From contig JAHCHY010000015.1 in the NCBI GenBank assembly GCA_026129485.1, positions 50,037 to 114,036 on the forward strand: 64,000 nucleotides of DNA, given 5' to 3'. This stretch comes from Cyclobacteriaceae bacterium (GTDB lineage: Bacteria > Bacteroidota > Bacteroidia > Cytophagales > Cyclobacteriaceae). The number at the start of each line of letters is the position of its first letter. Positions within the stretch are counted from its first letter, which is position 1. Made by a program: the position numbers and the translations under genes. Below, piece after piece: positions 34,223-43,963 of the stretch. Below the pieces are notes generated by a model. That model had not been told where the DNA came from. It saw only the letters and a program-made list of their open reading frames with translations, and ran no database searches.

Positions 34223-35329
34223 ATGGCTAAAGTTTTATTTTATACTTCTATCAAAACCCGGGTTAAAGACCAGGAGAGTTTAATGAAGGAATTCGTTAAG
34301 CAGGGGCACCGCGTTTTCTTTCTGAATCAGCAACCTAACCATTACTTACCCGAAATAGCAAGACAAGCAGGGGTAATTTATAGCACTATCGATCCTGTAA
34401 GATCACGATTTAGTATTATTCGGATATTTACGTATGCTGTTCAGTTATTTCGGTATGTAAGGAAGAATGAAATTGACGTGGTGTATAGTCACCTGGAGCC
34501 AGCTAATTTCATTGCTGTATTGACCCGGTTTGTTGTCCGTGCCCGGATTATTATTGTAAGACATCACCTCGACCTGGCTGAGCGTGCGGGGTTTCAGCAG
34601 GATTGGTCGTACAGGCTAACTTATTTTTTGGCGAAAGAAATCATCTGTGTTTCAGGAGCGGCAAAAAAATATATGATAGAAAAGGAGGGCATTAAACCTG
34701 ATAAAATATATCATATAAACCTGGGATATGACTATGCTGTATTCAGTGCGGTTAATAAAATGAAGGTGTTGGAGTTAAAAGAGCAACATGCAAACAAACT
34801 TTTGCTGATTACGGTTGGAAGGCTTGATGCTTTTAAAAGACCTGAATATTCAATTCGGATTTGTAATGAATTGCTCAATCGCGGTATTAATGTTCACCTG
34901 TTTCTCTTAGGCGATGGAAACCGGGAAGGTATTGAGCAGTTGATCCGGGAATTTAAGTTGGAGAAAGCCGTTTCTTGCCTGGGATATACCGATAATGTTT
35001 TAGACTATTTGCAGGCAGCAGACTGGTTATTGCACCCGTCAGTTTCCGAGTCAAGTTGCGTAGTTGTGAAGGAAGCAGCGCTTGTGGAATTACCCGTAAT
35101 AGTATGCAGCGGTGTTGGTGATTTTGATGATTACCTTAAACACCAAAACAATGCGCTCTTGATCAATCGTGATAACTTTACTGAGGAAGCGGTTGATGCG
35201 ATATTGCAGTATCATCAAAATCCGGTTGATAGAGAGCAAATGGGTAAGAAACTAAAGGAAACGGTATTACCCCTGTTTGATATACGCAATGTTATTCAAT
35301 GCTATAATCAATTTCATCCCTCCAACTGA
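34223..35329 (+). CDS. Glycosyltransferase, GT4 family
   Basis: 368 residues. GT-B fold with LLITVGRLDAFKRPEYSIRI at the start of the second domain, VHLFLLGDGNREGIEQLI, and WLLHPSVSESSCVVVKEAALVELPVIVC as the donor-site region. The E-x7-E is kept as E-A-A-L-V-E. A retaining sugar transferase of the O-chain pathway. Stop and start of the next gene overlap by one base (TGATG), so translation is coupled. Confidence 0.88.
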   Translation: MAKVLFYTSIKTRVKDQESLMKEFVKQGHRVFFLNQQPNHYLPEIARQAGVIYSTIDPVRSRFSIIRIFTYAVQLFRYVRKNEIDVVYSHLEPANFIAVLTRFVVRARIIIVRHHLDLAERAGFQQDWSYRLTYFLAKEIICVSGAAKKYMIEKEGIKPDKIYHINLGYDYAVFSAVNKMKVLELKEQHANKLLLITVGRLDAFKRPEYSIRICNELLNRGINVHLFLLGDGNREGIEQLIREFKLEKAVSCLGYTDNVLDYLQAADWLLHPSVSESSCVVVKEAALVELPVIVCSGVGDFDDYLKHQNNALLINRDNFTEEAVDAILQYHQNPVDREQMGKKLKETVLPLFDIRNVIQCYNQFHPSN

Positions 35330-36558
35330 TGAAGCGGAAAACCATCTTAATGGTAATAACAAACCTGAATTATGGAGGTGCCCAACGTGTATTCTATAAT
35401 CTTTCTGTCGAGCTATCGAAAAGATATCATGTAGTGGAGTGTGTTTTTAATTTTGACAGTGGGCATGCGTTTAAAACCGGTAACGAAGTTTACACATTGG
35501 ATGTAAAGGCCGGTAAATCTTTTCTTGGCAAGCTTTATAACTTTTATTTACGGTGTAAACGATTGGCGGAAATCAAAAGAAAGATTAACGCGGATGTCTG
35601 CATTAGTCATCTTGAAGGTGCAGATTATATCAATATTCTGTCAAGGCAACGCGAAAAGGTAGTTTGCTGCCTGCACGGTAGTAAATTGTATGACGAAAAT
35701 ATTGAGGGCTTCACCGGCTGGCTCAGGAAATCTTTACTAATCCCCTTTCTTTACAAACGATCCGGTTTTTTAGTAGCAGTAAGCCGTGGTGTTCGGCAGG
35801 AGTTTATAACCCATTTTGGGATCGATAAATCGAAGATTCGGTACATTCCTAATTTTTTCTATCCTGAAGAGATCAAACAAAAGTCAACAGAGAATATTCC
35901 GCAGGTGTGGAATGACCTCTTTCACATATCCCCACTTACTTATATGACAGTGGGGCGATTGGTACGCCAAAAAAATATTGAAGGTTTTATCCGGTTGGCA
36001 GCAGCGAGCGTACGGTTAACCAGGTCGAAATGGTTTATATTGGGAGATGGTGAATTGTTTCAATCTTTATACGCCTATGCAAAGAAGTTAGGTCTGCAGG
36101 TTTATTCATGGGACGACACAAACTCTGGAAAACTGGAAGACTATGACCTTTATTTTGTGGGTTATATGAAAAATCCATTCGCATGGTTGAAAAAGACAGA
36201 TTGGTTTATATTAACATCTGGCTGGGAAGGTTTTCCCATGGTTATAGGTGAAGCAATGGCTTGTGGTACACCAACAATTTCAACTGACTGCCAAACTGGC
36301 CCTCGTGAATTTTTGTCTGACAAAGATTACCCGGATTCGCCAATTGTAACACACTCATTAGAGAGGTATGGAATTTTGATTCCGTTGCTCACAAACCGGC
36401 TGTCGGATGAATCTTTTAATAAACTGGCTTTTGATTTAACGCATCTGGCAAAAGATAAGACCCTGCGAAATCAGTATGCAGAACAAAGCAATGTACGGAT
36501 TCAGTCATTTACACCAGAATATATTGTGCCCCAATGGTGTGAGGTTATAGATAATTGA
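35329..36558 (+). CDS. Glycosyltransferase, GT4 family
   Basis: 409 residues. Start NLNYGGAQRVFYNLSVELSK is the glycine-rich acceptor loop seen in GT4 enzymes. The donor site has YMTVGRLVRQKNIEGFIRLAA, KWFILGDGELFQSLYAYA and VIGEAMACGTPTISTDCQTGPREFL, with the E-x7-E glutamate. Its structure fits N-acetylgalactosamine or galactose transferases such as WbnH, but the sugar is not certain. It overlaps neighbouring genes at both ends by 1-2 bases. Confidence 0.9.
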   Translation: MKRKTILMVITNLNYGGAQRVFYNLSVELSKRYHVVECVFNFDSGHAFKTGNEVYTLDVKAGKSFLGKLYNFYLRCKRLAEIKRKINADVCISHLEGADYINILSRQREKVVCCLHGSKLYDENIEGFTGWLRKSLLIPFLYKRSGFLVAVSRGVRQEFITHFGIDKSKIRYIPNFFYPEEIKQKSTENIPQVWNDLFHISPLTYMTVGRLVRQKNIEGFIRLAAASVRLTRSKWFILGDGELFQSLYAYAKKLGLQVYSWDDTNSGKLEDYDLYFVGYMKNPFAWLKKTDWFILTSGWEGFPMVIGEAMACGTPTISTDCQTGPREFLSDKDYPDSPIVTHSLERYGILIPLLTNRLSDESFNKLAFDLTHLAKDKTLRNQYAEQSNVRIQSFTPEYIVPQWCEVIDN

Positions 36559-37256
36559 TGAATATGTTTCTTAAACTGATAAAATCAAACTTTCCTGGTA
36601 CTGTCCGGTTACTTAATACGCTATACAATCATGTTTATCATCTGAAGTTCCTCTTCAAAAGCCGCGAAGCTGTATTTAAGTCTATCTACAGAAGTAATCA
36701 TTGGTCCGATTCTGAATCTGTATCAGGCCCTGGATCAACATTTGAGCGAACCAAAAGCGTTAGAGCAGAGCTTCCAAGAATTGTTAGTAACTACAAGATT
36801 AAATCATTACTGGACGTTCCCTGTGGCGATTTTAACTGGATGAAGCTTGTTAACCTTACCGGAGTGAAATATGTTGGTGTGGATATAGTGCCGGAATTGA
36901 TTGAGAAGAACCAGTTCGAAAATAAGGAATATACTTTCTATGAAGCGGATCTTGTAAGCAGCACTTTACCAAAAGTTGACCTGATTTTTTGTCGCGACTG
37001 CCTTGTCCATCTATCATTTGAAAACATCCGAACTGCGCTTCGTAATATAAAAAGAAGCGATTCAACCTATTTGCTCACAACCACCTTCACCACTCATAAG
37101 AACTTTGATATCATCACAGGCAACTGGAGACCAATTAACCTTCAGGCAGCACCTTTTGTTTTTCCGGAACCCTTGTTAGTGTTTCAGGAAGATGAAACGG
37201 GCGAAAACCAGGACAAGTCGATGGCCCTGTGGAGGATATCTGATCTGCCTGTATAG
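36558..37256 (+). CDS. Class I SAM methyltransferase
   Basis: 232 residues from ATG 36558 (MNMFLKLIKSNFPG). Motif I is SLLDVPCGDFNWMK near residue 78, then KYVGVDIVPELIEKN, VDLIFCRDCLVHLS, and a lariat of LLTTTFTTHKNFDI. This PCGDFNWM form is known from methyltransferases in Bacteroidota and cyanobacterial glycan clusters. The acceptor is unknown. The start codon overlaps the stop of the glycosyltransferase gene. Confidence 0.82.
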   Translation: MNMFLKLIKSNFPGTVRLLNTLYNHVYHLKFLFKSREAVFKSIYRSNHWSDSESVSGPGSTFERTKSVRAELPRIVSNYKIKSLLDVPCGDFNWMKLVNLTGVKYVGVDIVPELIEKNQFENKEYTFYEADLVSSTLPKVDLIFCRDCLVHLSFENIRTALRNIKRSDSTYLLTTTFTTHKNFDIITGNWRPINLQAAPFVFPEPLLVFQEDETGENQDKSMALWRISDLPV

Positions 37257-37279
37257 TTGTAGATTGTATTTTATTGTGT

Positions 37280-38416
37280 ATGTCAACAAAGAAGCGGATT
37301 TTAATTCTGGAGAACAGTACCCATGTAACGGGTGCTTTAAAATCCATTGTTCGGACATCGTATGACTTAAGATCAGACTTTGATTTCGTTTTTGTTATTC
37401 CAACCGGGAGTAAGGGAAGGTACCTTATCGAGCGCTTTGGTTTTTTAAATGTTTATGAACTACCCCTTAAAGAATTGGGTAGAAAGCTGCTCTTAATTCT
37501 CCTGTATTTGCCTTACCTGATAGCCAATACGGTTAGAGTACACCGCCTCTTAAAAAAAGAGCATGTAGATATTATTCACTCCAATGATCTTTATAATCTT
37601 ATCCCGGTTGTTTATAAGATTTTTGGCGGCTCAGTTCCCTATGTATGCCATATTCGGTTTTTGCCTGGTGGATTTCCACGCTACTTGTTCAATTTTTGGT
37701 TTCGTCTTCATAAACGTTTTGCAAGCCGTATTGTAGTAGTGTCTCAATATTTAAAAGCCCAGTTACCAGTTAACTCTAAGGTGGAATATATACCCAATGA
37801 GCTGCCCATTGATGAGATTTATCCCGCTGCTTCAGACGAGATTGAAAAGCAATCTTATACATTCTTATATCTTAGCAATTACATTCCTGGTAAGGGACAA
37901 GACTTTGCTTTGGAAGCCTTTGCCAGGATCGCGCCAATGCTTCCCTTTTGGCGCCTGCGTTTTATTGGTGGTGATATGGGATTAAAAAAGAACTGGTTGT
38001 ACAAGCAACAACTTATGCAAAAGGCGATTACACGGGGGGTTTACGACCGGATTGAATGGGGAGACTTTGCGAAGGATACTGAATTTGAATACAAAAAGGC
38101 AGACATAGTTTTGAATTTTTCAGAATCGGAATCATTTTCAATTACTTGTCTTGAGGCTCTTTTTTGGGGAAGGCCATTGATTGCCACCGACTGTGGGGGG
38201 CCAGCCGAAATAGTTGATCACAATGAAACGGGACTTTTGGTGAGTAACCGTGATGTTGATGCTATGACTAAAGCGATGTACAGATTAGCCACCGACAGAC
38301 ACCTTCGAGTTGCACTTAGTTGCAGAGGCAGGATAGTAAGCCGAGACCGCTTTAGCCTTGAAAAAACTTCTATGAAGATGAGCCAGGTGTACTTGGATGT
38401 AGTAAACAAAAACTGA
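37280..38416 (+). CDS. Glycosyltransferase, GT4 family
   Basis: 378 residues from ATG 37280 (MSTKKRILILENSTHVTG). Two-domain GT-B protein: VDIIHSNDLYNLIPVVYKI in the acceptor half, YTFLYLSNYIPGKGQDFALEAFARIA and LNFSESESFSITCLEALFWGRPLIATDCGGPAEIVD in the donor half, with E-x7-E at ITCLEALFWG. Retaining sugar transfer. It ends directly at the start of the large PKD protein gene, with no gap. Confidence 0.88.
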   Translation: MSTKKRILILENSTHVTGALKSIVRTSYDLRSDFDFVFVIPTGSKGRYLIERFGFLNVYELPLKELGRKLLLILLYLPYLIANTVRVHRLLKKEHVDIIHSNDLYNLIPVVYKIFGGSVPYVCHIRFLPGGFPRYLFNFWFRLHKRFASRIVVVSQYLKAQLPVNSKVEYIPNELPIDEIYPAASDEIEKQSYTFLYLSNYIPGKGQDFALEAFARIAPMLPFWRLRFIGGDMGLKKNWLYKQQLMQKAITRGVYDRIEWGDFAKDTEFEYKKADIVLNFSESESFSITCLEALFWGRPLIATDCGGPAEIVDHNETGLLVSNRDVDAMTKAMYRLATDRHLRVALSCRGRIVSRDRFSLEKTSMKMSQVYLDVVNKN

Positions 38417-41400
38417 ATGTACACACTGATGAAACAAGGAGTGATTGTGGTGATTCTGATCATGTTGCATAGTGGGTTTTCTTCATATGCACAGGTTATT
38501 GATTTTGATATTCCCCCCAATGCATGCAGTCAGGAACGCCTGCAACTCGAAAATACTTCGGTGGGGGTTATCGATAACTATCTTTGGGATTTCTGTGAAG
38601 GTGATCTTACACGGTCTGTTACAGCAACTTTAACCAGGCGATTGAATACGATTGACCAGGTAGCAGGTATTGAGTCAGTTAAGCAAGGTGGAAATTACTT
38701 TTCCATGTTAATTGATCGTGCAACAGGTGTACTTTATCGCTTATCGTTTGGTAATAGCTTAACGAATGCGCCCACGGTTACCACGGTTACCATACCGCCT
38801 GAAATTGCCGTTCTTTCTCCGCAAGGATTTAAATTGGTTCAGGTAGGAAATCAGTGGTTTGGTTTTTTGGTAAGCACTGGGAATAACAAGATTTACAGAC
38901 TTGATTTTGGGGGCGATCTAACGAATTCTCCGTCTGTTTCGGAATTAAATTTTATGGGTGCTTTAAACGCACCAATTGAATTGGAGTTAGCAAAAGATGG
39001 TTCTGATTATTTTATACTAGCTGTCAATTTTTCAGGTAATAATCTGGTCATTGCGAAATTGGGAGAAGCTATTACAAATCAACCTGAGACGGTAAGCTTA
39101 ACTCCGGTGCCGGGCGCCAGTAATCCTTATGGTTTCAGCCTAAAACAATTTAAGGATGGAGTTTGGCGTGGAGTGGTCGGATCGTTCAGCAATGGTGGAT
39201 TTCATACTGTTTCGTTTGAGAACGGGATAGGTCAACCTCCTGTTATTTCATCAATAACTTCATTATTGCCAGTTATAGTGAACCCGGTAAAGCTTGCCTT
39301 GGAGACCTGGGGAGAAGAGAGTGTCCTTTTGGTTATTACGTCAACCGGGAGTGTTAATCGTATTCATTTCTCAAGAGGTTCGGTTATGAGCTCGGTTCAA
39401 AGCGCTGATGTGCTTGGCAATTTTGGTCAATCGCTGGCACTCTCATTATTCTACGACAATGGAAGTTGGCAAGGATTTACATTTTCGAGCAGTACGCGCG
39501 ATTTAAGAATTTTATATTTCGACTCGACCTGTTCGGAAGTGAGTATGGGTTCCTTTTCAGGCGCGGAACCTCCGGTTATTCAATACTTTACTTCAGGGTT
39601 AAAGGACGTTTCTTTAATATCCAGGATTGATGGAATTTTGGTAAGGAAAACCAAATCAATATCTATAAATGCGTTATTAGCTCCTGCAATAGATTTTTTG
39701 AACGATGGTATCTGCATTTCCAGTCCTGTCAATTTCTCTGCTTCTTCCGATCAAGCATTGTCAGGTTTTGATTGGTCCTTCGGTGATCTGGGTACTTCAT
39801 CTCTGGCAGCCCCCTCTCATCAGTATGATGCAATTGGTGCTTATGATGTGAAATTAACCGTAATGTCAAATAACGGGTGTTCTAATTTTAGAACAAGACA
39901 GGTTAAGATTTATCCTTCACCAGTGGCCTCATTTCAAATACCCACAGGTATTATATGTACCAATAATGAGTATTCGATTGTCAACACAACAAATGATGTT
40001 TTCGATGGAAATCTAAGCTACACCTGGCTTATTAATGACGAATTAATAAGCACTGATCGTAATTTGAATCATGCCTTTAGTACGAGTGGCGATCAGCAGA
40101 TCAAGCTGATTATTGATATTCCGGGGTGCAGCAGCGAGTCTGTTCAAATCGTGAACAATGTGCTTGAGGGGCCTGAGGTAAATTTCAGTTTTAGCGGACA
40201 GTGCGAAAATGTTCCGGTAACCTTTACCAACCTAACTATAGGAGAGGCAACTTCCTTTCATTGGGATTTTGATGATGGTCAGGTATCAACTGGTCTGAAT
40301 GCAGAACATATCTTCTCTAACCCCGGGCAATTTACGGTTTCTCTTTCGGCCACTACCGCATCAGGATGCTTGAATAAGCAGAAACACATAGTGAACATAT
40401 ATTCCCAGCCACAAGCCGACTTCTCACTCGCCTTACCCCCGTTTTCATGCAGTGGCTCAGCATCGCAGTTTACCGATCTTACGCCACAACCCGTTGATAG
40501 CAATATTACTTCGTGGAACTGGACATTTGGCGATGCGGAGAATAATACGGCTACACTGAGAAATCCAACGCATGTGTATGCCCAGGCAGGCGAGTACTCG
40601 GTTAAGCTTATGGCTACAACCAACTTTGGTTGCACAGGTGAGGTAACAAAGGCGGTAACCATAGCGGCCACACCCGTAGTTGATTTTACAAATACCCCTA
40701 TGTGTTTGAATCAACCAGCAACATTTACGCCCACGAATGCATCAGAAATAAAATCGTGGCTATGGAGTATGCCTAACGCAGCATACACCATTCAAAACCC
40801 GGTGCATGTTTTTACCAATACCGGTAACCAGGCTGTAATACTTACCGCTACGGGCCATAATAATTGTGTGCGCACCGTGTCTAAAAATCTTACCGTGCCC
40901 GTGCCGGTTGCCGTTAACTTTTCAGCCACCAGTACCTGTGCCGGTAAACCGGCAGTATTTACCGAAACGACTATTGAAGGAACCGATCCTGCTGTGAGCT
41001 GGAACTGGGATTTTGCCGGTCAGGCTACGGCAACAACCTCAACCGCCTCGCATATATTTCCATCTATGGGTAGCTTTAATGTGCACCTTAACTCAACACG
41101 GCAGTCCGGATGTACGTATTCATCAACCCGTAATATCGCTATCGGTCAGGCACCAGTTGCCCGGTTTTCTGCATCAACAGAGTCGGGTGGCGCACCACTA
41201 ACGGTCGGGTTTACGAACCTGTCCTCGGGGGCTACTTCTTATTTGTGGAAGTTTAATGACTCCGCTCAAACCACCAGCACGGAAACCTCTCCCTTGTTTA
41301 CATACACACAGTTAGGAACGTACCAGGCCGAATTGATTGCCACCAACAGCCTGGGGTGTGCCGATAGTTACGTGAAAGATATTTTTGTAGTTGTGCCCTT

Positions 41401-41959
41401 GATCAATGCCGCAGTTACCAACCTGTTGCTGCTTAGTAATAATGACGGTATCCAGGCCACGGTAACTTTTGAAAACCGGGGTAACGTGGTTCTGGTTAAC
41501 CCGGAGATCATCCTTGACCTGGCAGGCAAAGCAAAAATCAGGGAGCGGGCCACAGGAACGTTCCTACCGGGTCAGCAGGGAGTAAAATCAATCAGCACCC
41601 GGGTTATGCCCGATAATATCGGTTACCTCTGTGCAGAAATTTTTGTAGTGGGAGATGGAAACAGTTTTGACAACCGTGCCTGCAGCAATCTTACCCAGGA
41701 GCTTACGGTAGTGCCGCCTTATCCTAATCCTGCCGATACAGAGGTAATCTTCGAATGGATCCGCGGACAGCGCAACGAGGCTGAAGTAAGACTTTACAAT
41801 GCCCAGGGGCAGGTGGTTTTAAGTAAAACGTACACCAATCTTTCTGCGGGCTTAAATCAGTTGCGGGTTGATGTTAAGGCGCTGTTGCCCGGCCTTTACT
41901 TTACTGCTATTTCGGATGGCGATAAAAGCGTTAGCCACCGGTTGCTGGTAAATCGCTGA
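38417..41959 (+). CDS. Large PKD-repeat surface protein with T9SS C-terminal sorting domain
   Basis: 1180 residues. Signal peptide ends at about residue 25 (SSYAQ); ATG 38429 (MKQGVIVVILIM) is an equally good start. Residues 60-400 hold repeats of 40-50 residues of the type 'QVGNQWFGFLVSTGNNKIYRLDF', 'AKDGSDYFILAVN', 'FKDGVWRGVVGSF', which suggest a beta-propeller. Residues 420-1000 hold about seven PKD domains (FDWSFGDLGTSS, FHWDFDDGQVS, WNWTFGDAENNT, WNWDFAGQ, YLWKFNDS), each ending near an 'AGxYxVxLxAT' strand. The last 80 residues, PYPNPADTEVIFEW then LYNAQGQVVLSKTY and LPGLYFTAI, are a type A sorting domain read by the type IX secretion system. It is a cell-surface or released protein, probably an adhesin or structural protein. 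Confidence 0.9.
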   Translation: MYTLMKQGVIVVILIMLHSGFSSYAQVIDFDIPPNACSQERLQLENTSVGVIDNYLWDFCEGDLTRSVTATLTRRLNTIDQVAGIESVKQGGNYFSMLIDRATGVLYRLSFGNSLTNAPTVTTVTIPPEIAVLSPQGFKLVQVGNQWFGFLVSTGNNKIYRLDFGGDLTNSPSVSELNFMGALNAPIELELAKDGSDYFILAVNFSGNNLVIAKLGEAITNQPETVSLTPVPGASNPYGFSLKQFKDGVWRGVVGSFSNGGFHTVSFENGIGQPPVISSITSLLPVIVNPVKLALETWGEESVLLVITSTGSVNRIHFSRGSVMSSVQSADVLGNFGQSLALSLFYDNGSWQGFTFSSSTRDLRILYFDSTCSEVSMGSFSGAEPPVIQYFTSGLKDVSLISRIDGILVRKTKSISINALLAPAIDFLNDGICISSPVNFSASSDQALSGFDWSFGDLGTSSLAAPSHQYDAIGAYDVKLTVMSNNGCSNFRTRQVKIYPSPVASFQIPTGIICTNNEYSIVNTTNDVFDGNLSYTWLINDELISTDRNLNHAFSTSGDQQIKLIIDIPGCSSESVQIVNNVLEGPEVNFSFSGQCENVPVTFTNLTIGEATSFHWDFDDGQVSTGLNAEHIFSNPGQFTVSLSATTASGCLNKQKHIVNIYSQPQADFSLALPPFSCSGSASQFTDLTPQPVDSNITSWNWTFGDAENNTATLRNPTHVYAQAGEYSVKLMATTNFGCTGEVTKAVTIAATPVVDFTNTPMCLNQPATFTPTNASEIKSWLWSMPNAAYTIQNPVHVFTNTGNQAVILTATGHNNCVRTVSKNLTVPVPVAVNFSATSTCAGKPAVFTETTIEGTDPAVSWNWDFAGQATATTSTASHIFPSMGSFNVHLNSTRQSGCTYSSTRNIAIGQAPVARFSASTESGGAPLTVGFTNLSSGATSYLWKFNDSAQTTSTETSPLFTYTQLGTYQAELIATNSLGCADSYVKDIFVVVPLINAAVTNLLLLSNNDGIQATVTFENRGNVVLVNPEIILDLAGKAKIRERATGTFLPGQQGVKSISTRVMPDNIGYLCAEIFVVGDGNSFDNRACSNLTQELTVVPPYPNPADTEVIFEWIRGQRNEAEVRLYNAQGQVVLSKTYTNLSAGLNQLRVDVKALLPGLYFTAISDGDKSVSHRLLVNR

Positions 41960-42053
41960 TCGGGCTTGGAATTTTCTGTACCCAATTGCTTCAGAACAAA
42001 AATTTTATTCTAATTTTACTTATACACAGAACTAAAATCTACCTTTTCTTCTG

Positions 42054-42521
42054 ATGAAAGCAAAATTAGATGCTACTGACCGCAAGATTTTGGAAATCCT
42101 GCAGTCCAACTCAAACATTACCAATGCGCAACTTGCGCAGGAGATCGGGCTTTCGCCTGCTCCAACCTTAGAACGGGTTAAAAAACTGGAAAACTCCGGG
42201 ATACTGAAAAGCTACCATGCGGTTGTGGATATGGCCAGCGTTGGCCTTGGAGTCTGTACATTCGTAACGGTTTCGCTGAAAGGCCACAACAAAGACAACA
42301 TTGCCAGGTTCATCAGCGCCATTAAGCAGATTGATGAAGTGATCGAATGCCATCATGTAACCGGGCAGGCTGATTTTATTTTAAAAATTGTTGCACCCGA
42401 TATTCCCGCTTATCAGAACCTGATGCTGGAGAAAGTAAGCAACATCGAGGTGGTGGATAATATGCAGTCAACTGTAATCCTTTCCACGTTTAAAGACAGC
42501 AAGGTTGTACCATTACCATGA
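42054..42521 (+). CDS. Lrp/AsnC family transcriptional regulator
   Basis: 155 residues. N-terminal HTH: LDATDRKILEILQSNSNITNAQLAQEIGLSPAPTLERVKKLE, then the RAM ligand-binding domain with FISAIKQIDEVIECHHVTGQADFILKI and the 'DxxAYQNLMLEK' dimer region. It should respond to an amino acid. It overlaps the next gene by 4 bases (ATGA), so the phosphoribosyltransferase is co-expressed. TAATTTTA and a TTG lie upstream at positions near -7 and -33, though imperfect. Confidence 0.9.
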   Translation: MKAKLDATDRKILEILQSNSNITNAQLAQEIGLSPAPTLERVKKLENSGILKSYHAVVDMASVGLGVCTFVTVSLKGHNKDNIARFISAIKQIDEVIECHHVTGQADFILKIVAPDIPAYQNLMLEKVSNIEVVDNMQSTVILSTFKDSKVVPLP

Positions 42522-43027
42522 GTGAAACCGCATTACGTACGCTGGTTCTGGATGCTGCAAAAGTGAATCAGAAGATCAAGCGCATTGCATACCAGATTTA
42601 CGAAAACAACTTTAAGGAAAAGGTGCTGATCCTCGCTGGCATTGACGGTCAGGGTTACAGCTTTGCCCGGCTGCTGGCGCAGGAGCTGGAGTCTATTGCT
42701 GCGGTAGAAACCAAAGTAGTAAAAGTGAAGCTGGATAAGCTGGCTCCCCTTCAGGGCGAAGTAGAGTTGGATTGCGATACAAAAGACCTGAAGAAAAAAT
42801 GTATTGTGCTGATTGATGATGTGCTGAACACGGGCCGCACGCTGGCTTACGGAATGAAACCCTTTCTGGAAGTGGAAATAAAAAAGCTGGAAGTGGCCGT
42901 GTTGGTTAACCGCAGCCACACGCAATTTCCGGTAACACCCACCTATACCGGTTATGCATTGAGTACCACGCTCACCGATCATGTGGAAGTGATATTGGGA
43001 AAGCAGGCAGCCGTGTATTTGAAATAG
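42518..43027 (+). CDS. Phosphoribosyltransferase domain protein (PyrR-like)
   Basis: 169 residues. The PRPP motif is [18 protein letters not shown], and [18 protein letters not shown] lies upstream, typical of PyrR/hypoxanthine-type type I transferases. The hood and the flexible loop are short. PyrR-type proteins bind uracil or act as regulators of pyrimidine genes, but the substrate is not certain. Translation is coupled to the Lrp gene and 13 bases separate it from panB. Confidence 0.82.
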   Translation: MSETALRTLVLDAAKVNQKIKRIAYQIYENNFKEKVLILAGIDGQGYSFARLLAQELESIAAVETKVVKVKLDKLAPLQGEVELDCDTKDLKKKCIVLIDDVLNTGRTLAYGMKPFLEVEIKKLEVAVLVNRSHTQFPVTPTYTGYALSTTLTDHVEVILGKQAAVYLK

Positions 43028-43040
43028 CAAACCCTGTACA

Positions 43041-43862
43041 GTGTCGGCTCATAAAAAATCAGAAGTAAAAAAAATCACTACGCACCAGCTCCAGGAAATG
43101 AAGCTGCGCGGTGAAAAAATTGCCATGCTTACTGCTTATGATTACAGCATGGCGCGCATAATTGATGGTGCCGGAATAGATGTTATCCTGGTAGGCGATT
43201 CTGCTTCGAATGTAATGGCCGGCAATGAAACCACCTTGCCCATTACGCTGGATCAGATGATTTACCATGCCTCATCGGTAGTAAAAGCCGTAGCGCGTGC
43301 GCTGGTGGTAGTAGATATTCCATTCGGGCATTACCAGGGAAGCTCGGGCGAAGCATTGCGTTCAGCTATTCGCATTATGAAAGAATCAGGCGGGCATGCC
43401 GTTAAGCTGGAGGGTGGCAGTGAGATTAAAGATTCGGTATTGCGTATTTTAAGCGCGGGAGTTCCGGTAATGGGCCATCTGGGTTTAACACCCCAATCCA
43501 TTTACAAATTTGGAACCTACACGGTGCGTGCCCGCGAAGAAGCCGAAGCTAATAAATTACTGGAAGATGCATTGTTGTTACAAGAGTGCGGCTGCTTTGC
43601 GCTGGTGCTGGAAAAAATTCCGGCAGCGTTAGCTAAAAAAGTAACAGCCGCTTTGCGGATACCGGTTATTGGAATTGGTGCCGGCCCCGATGTGGACGGG
43701 CAGGTGCTGGTGATGCAGGATATGCTGGGTATAACCAACCAGTTTAAGCCCCGGTTTTTACGCAGGTATGCTGATCTATACACTACGATAACCGATGCGG
43801 TAGGAAATTATGTAAGTGATGTAAAGGCGCGGGCCTTTCCCAATGCGGATGAAAAGTACTAA
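43041..43862 (+). CDS. panB: 3-methyl-2-oxobutanoate hydroxymethyltransferase
   Basis: 273 residues with GTG start at 43041 ([17 protein letters not shown]). PanB adds a hydroxymethyl from methylene-tetrahydrofolate to 2-oxoisovalerate, the first step of pantothenate and so CoA. Family motifs are [27 protein letters not shown] with the Mg-binding [15 protein letters not shown] with the second [15 protein letters not shown] and [20 protein letters not shown]. The enzyme forms a decamer in the cytoplasm. Last gene of the Lrp-PRT-panB group. Confidence 0.95.
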   Translation: MSAHKKSEVKKITTHQLQEMKLRGEKIAMLTAYDYSMARIIDGAGIDVILVGDSASNVMAGNETTLPITLDQMIYHASSVVKAVARALVVVDIPFGHYQGSSGEALRSAIRIMKESGGHAVKLEGGSEIKDSVLRILSAGVPVMGHLGLTPQSIYKFGTYTVRAREEAEANKLLEDALLLQECGCFALVLEKIPAALAKKVTAALRIPVIGIGAGPDVDGQVLVMQDMLGITNQFKPRFLRRYADLYTTITDAVGNYVSDVKARAFPNADEKY

Positions 43863-43963
43863 TTTAAGATTCCGGCCAGGTACTTTAGATGCCCGGTATC
43901 CGCAGATTTTTCCTAATTTTCGCGGCTTGATTATCAGAATTCTATTTTTAAACTATCCATAAA

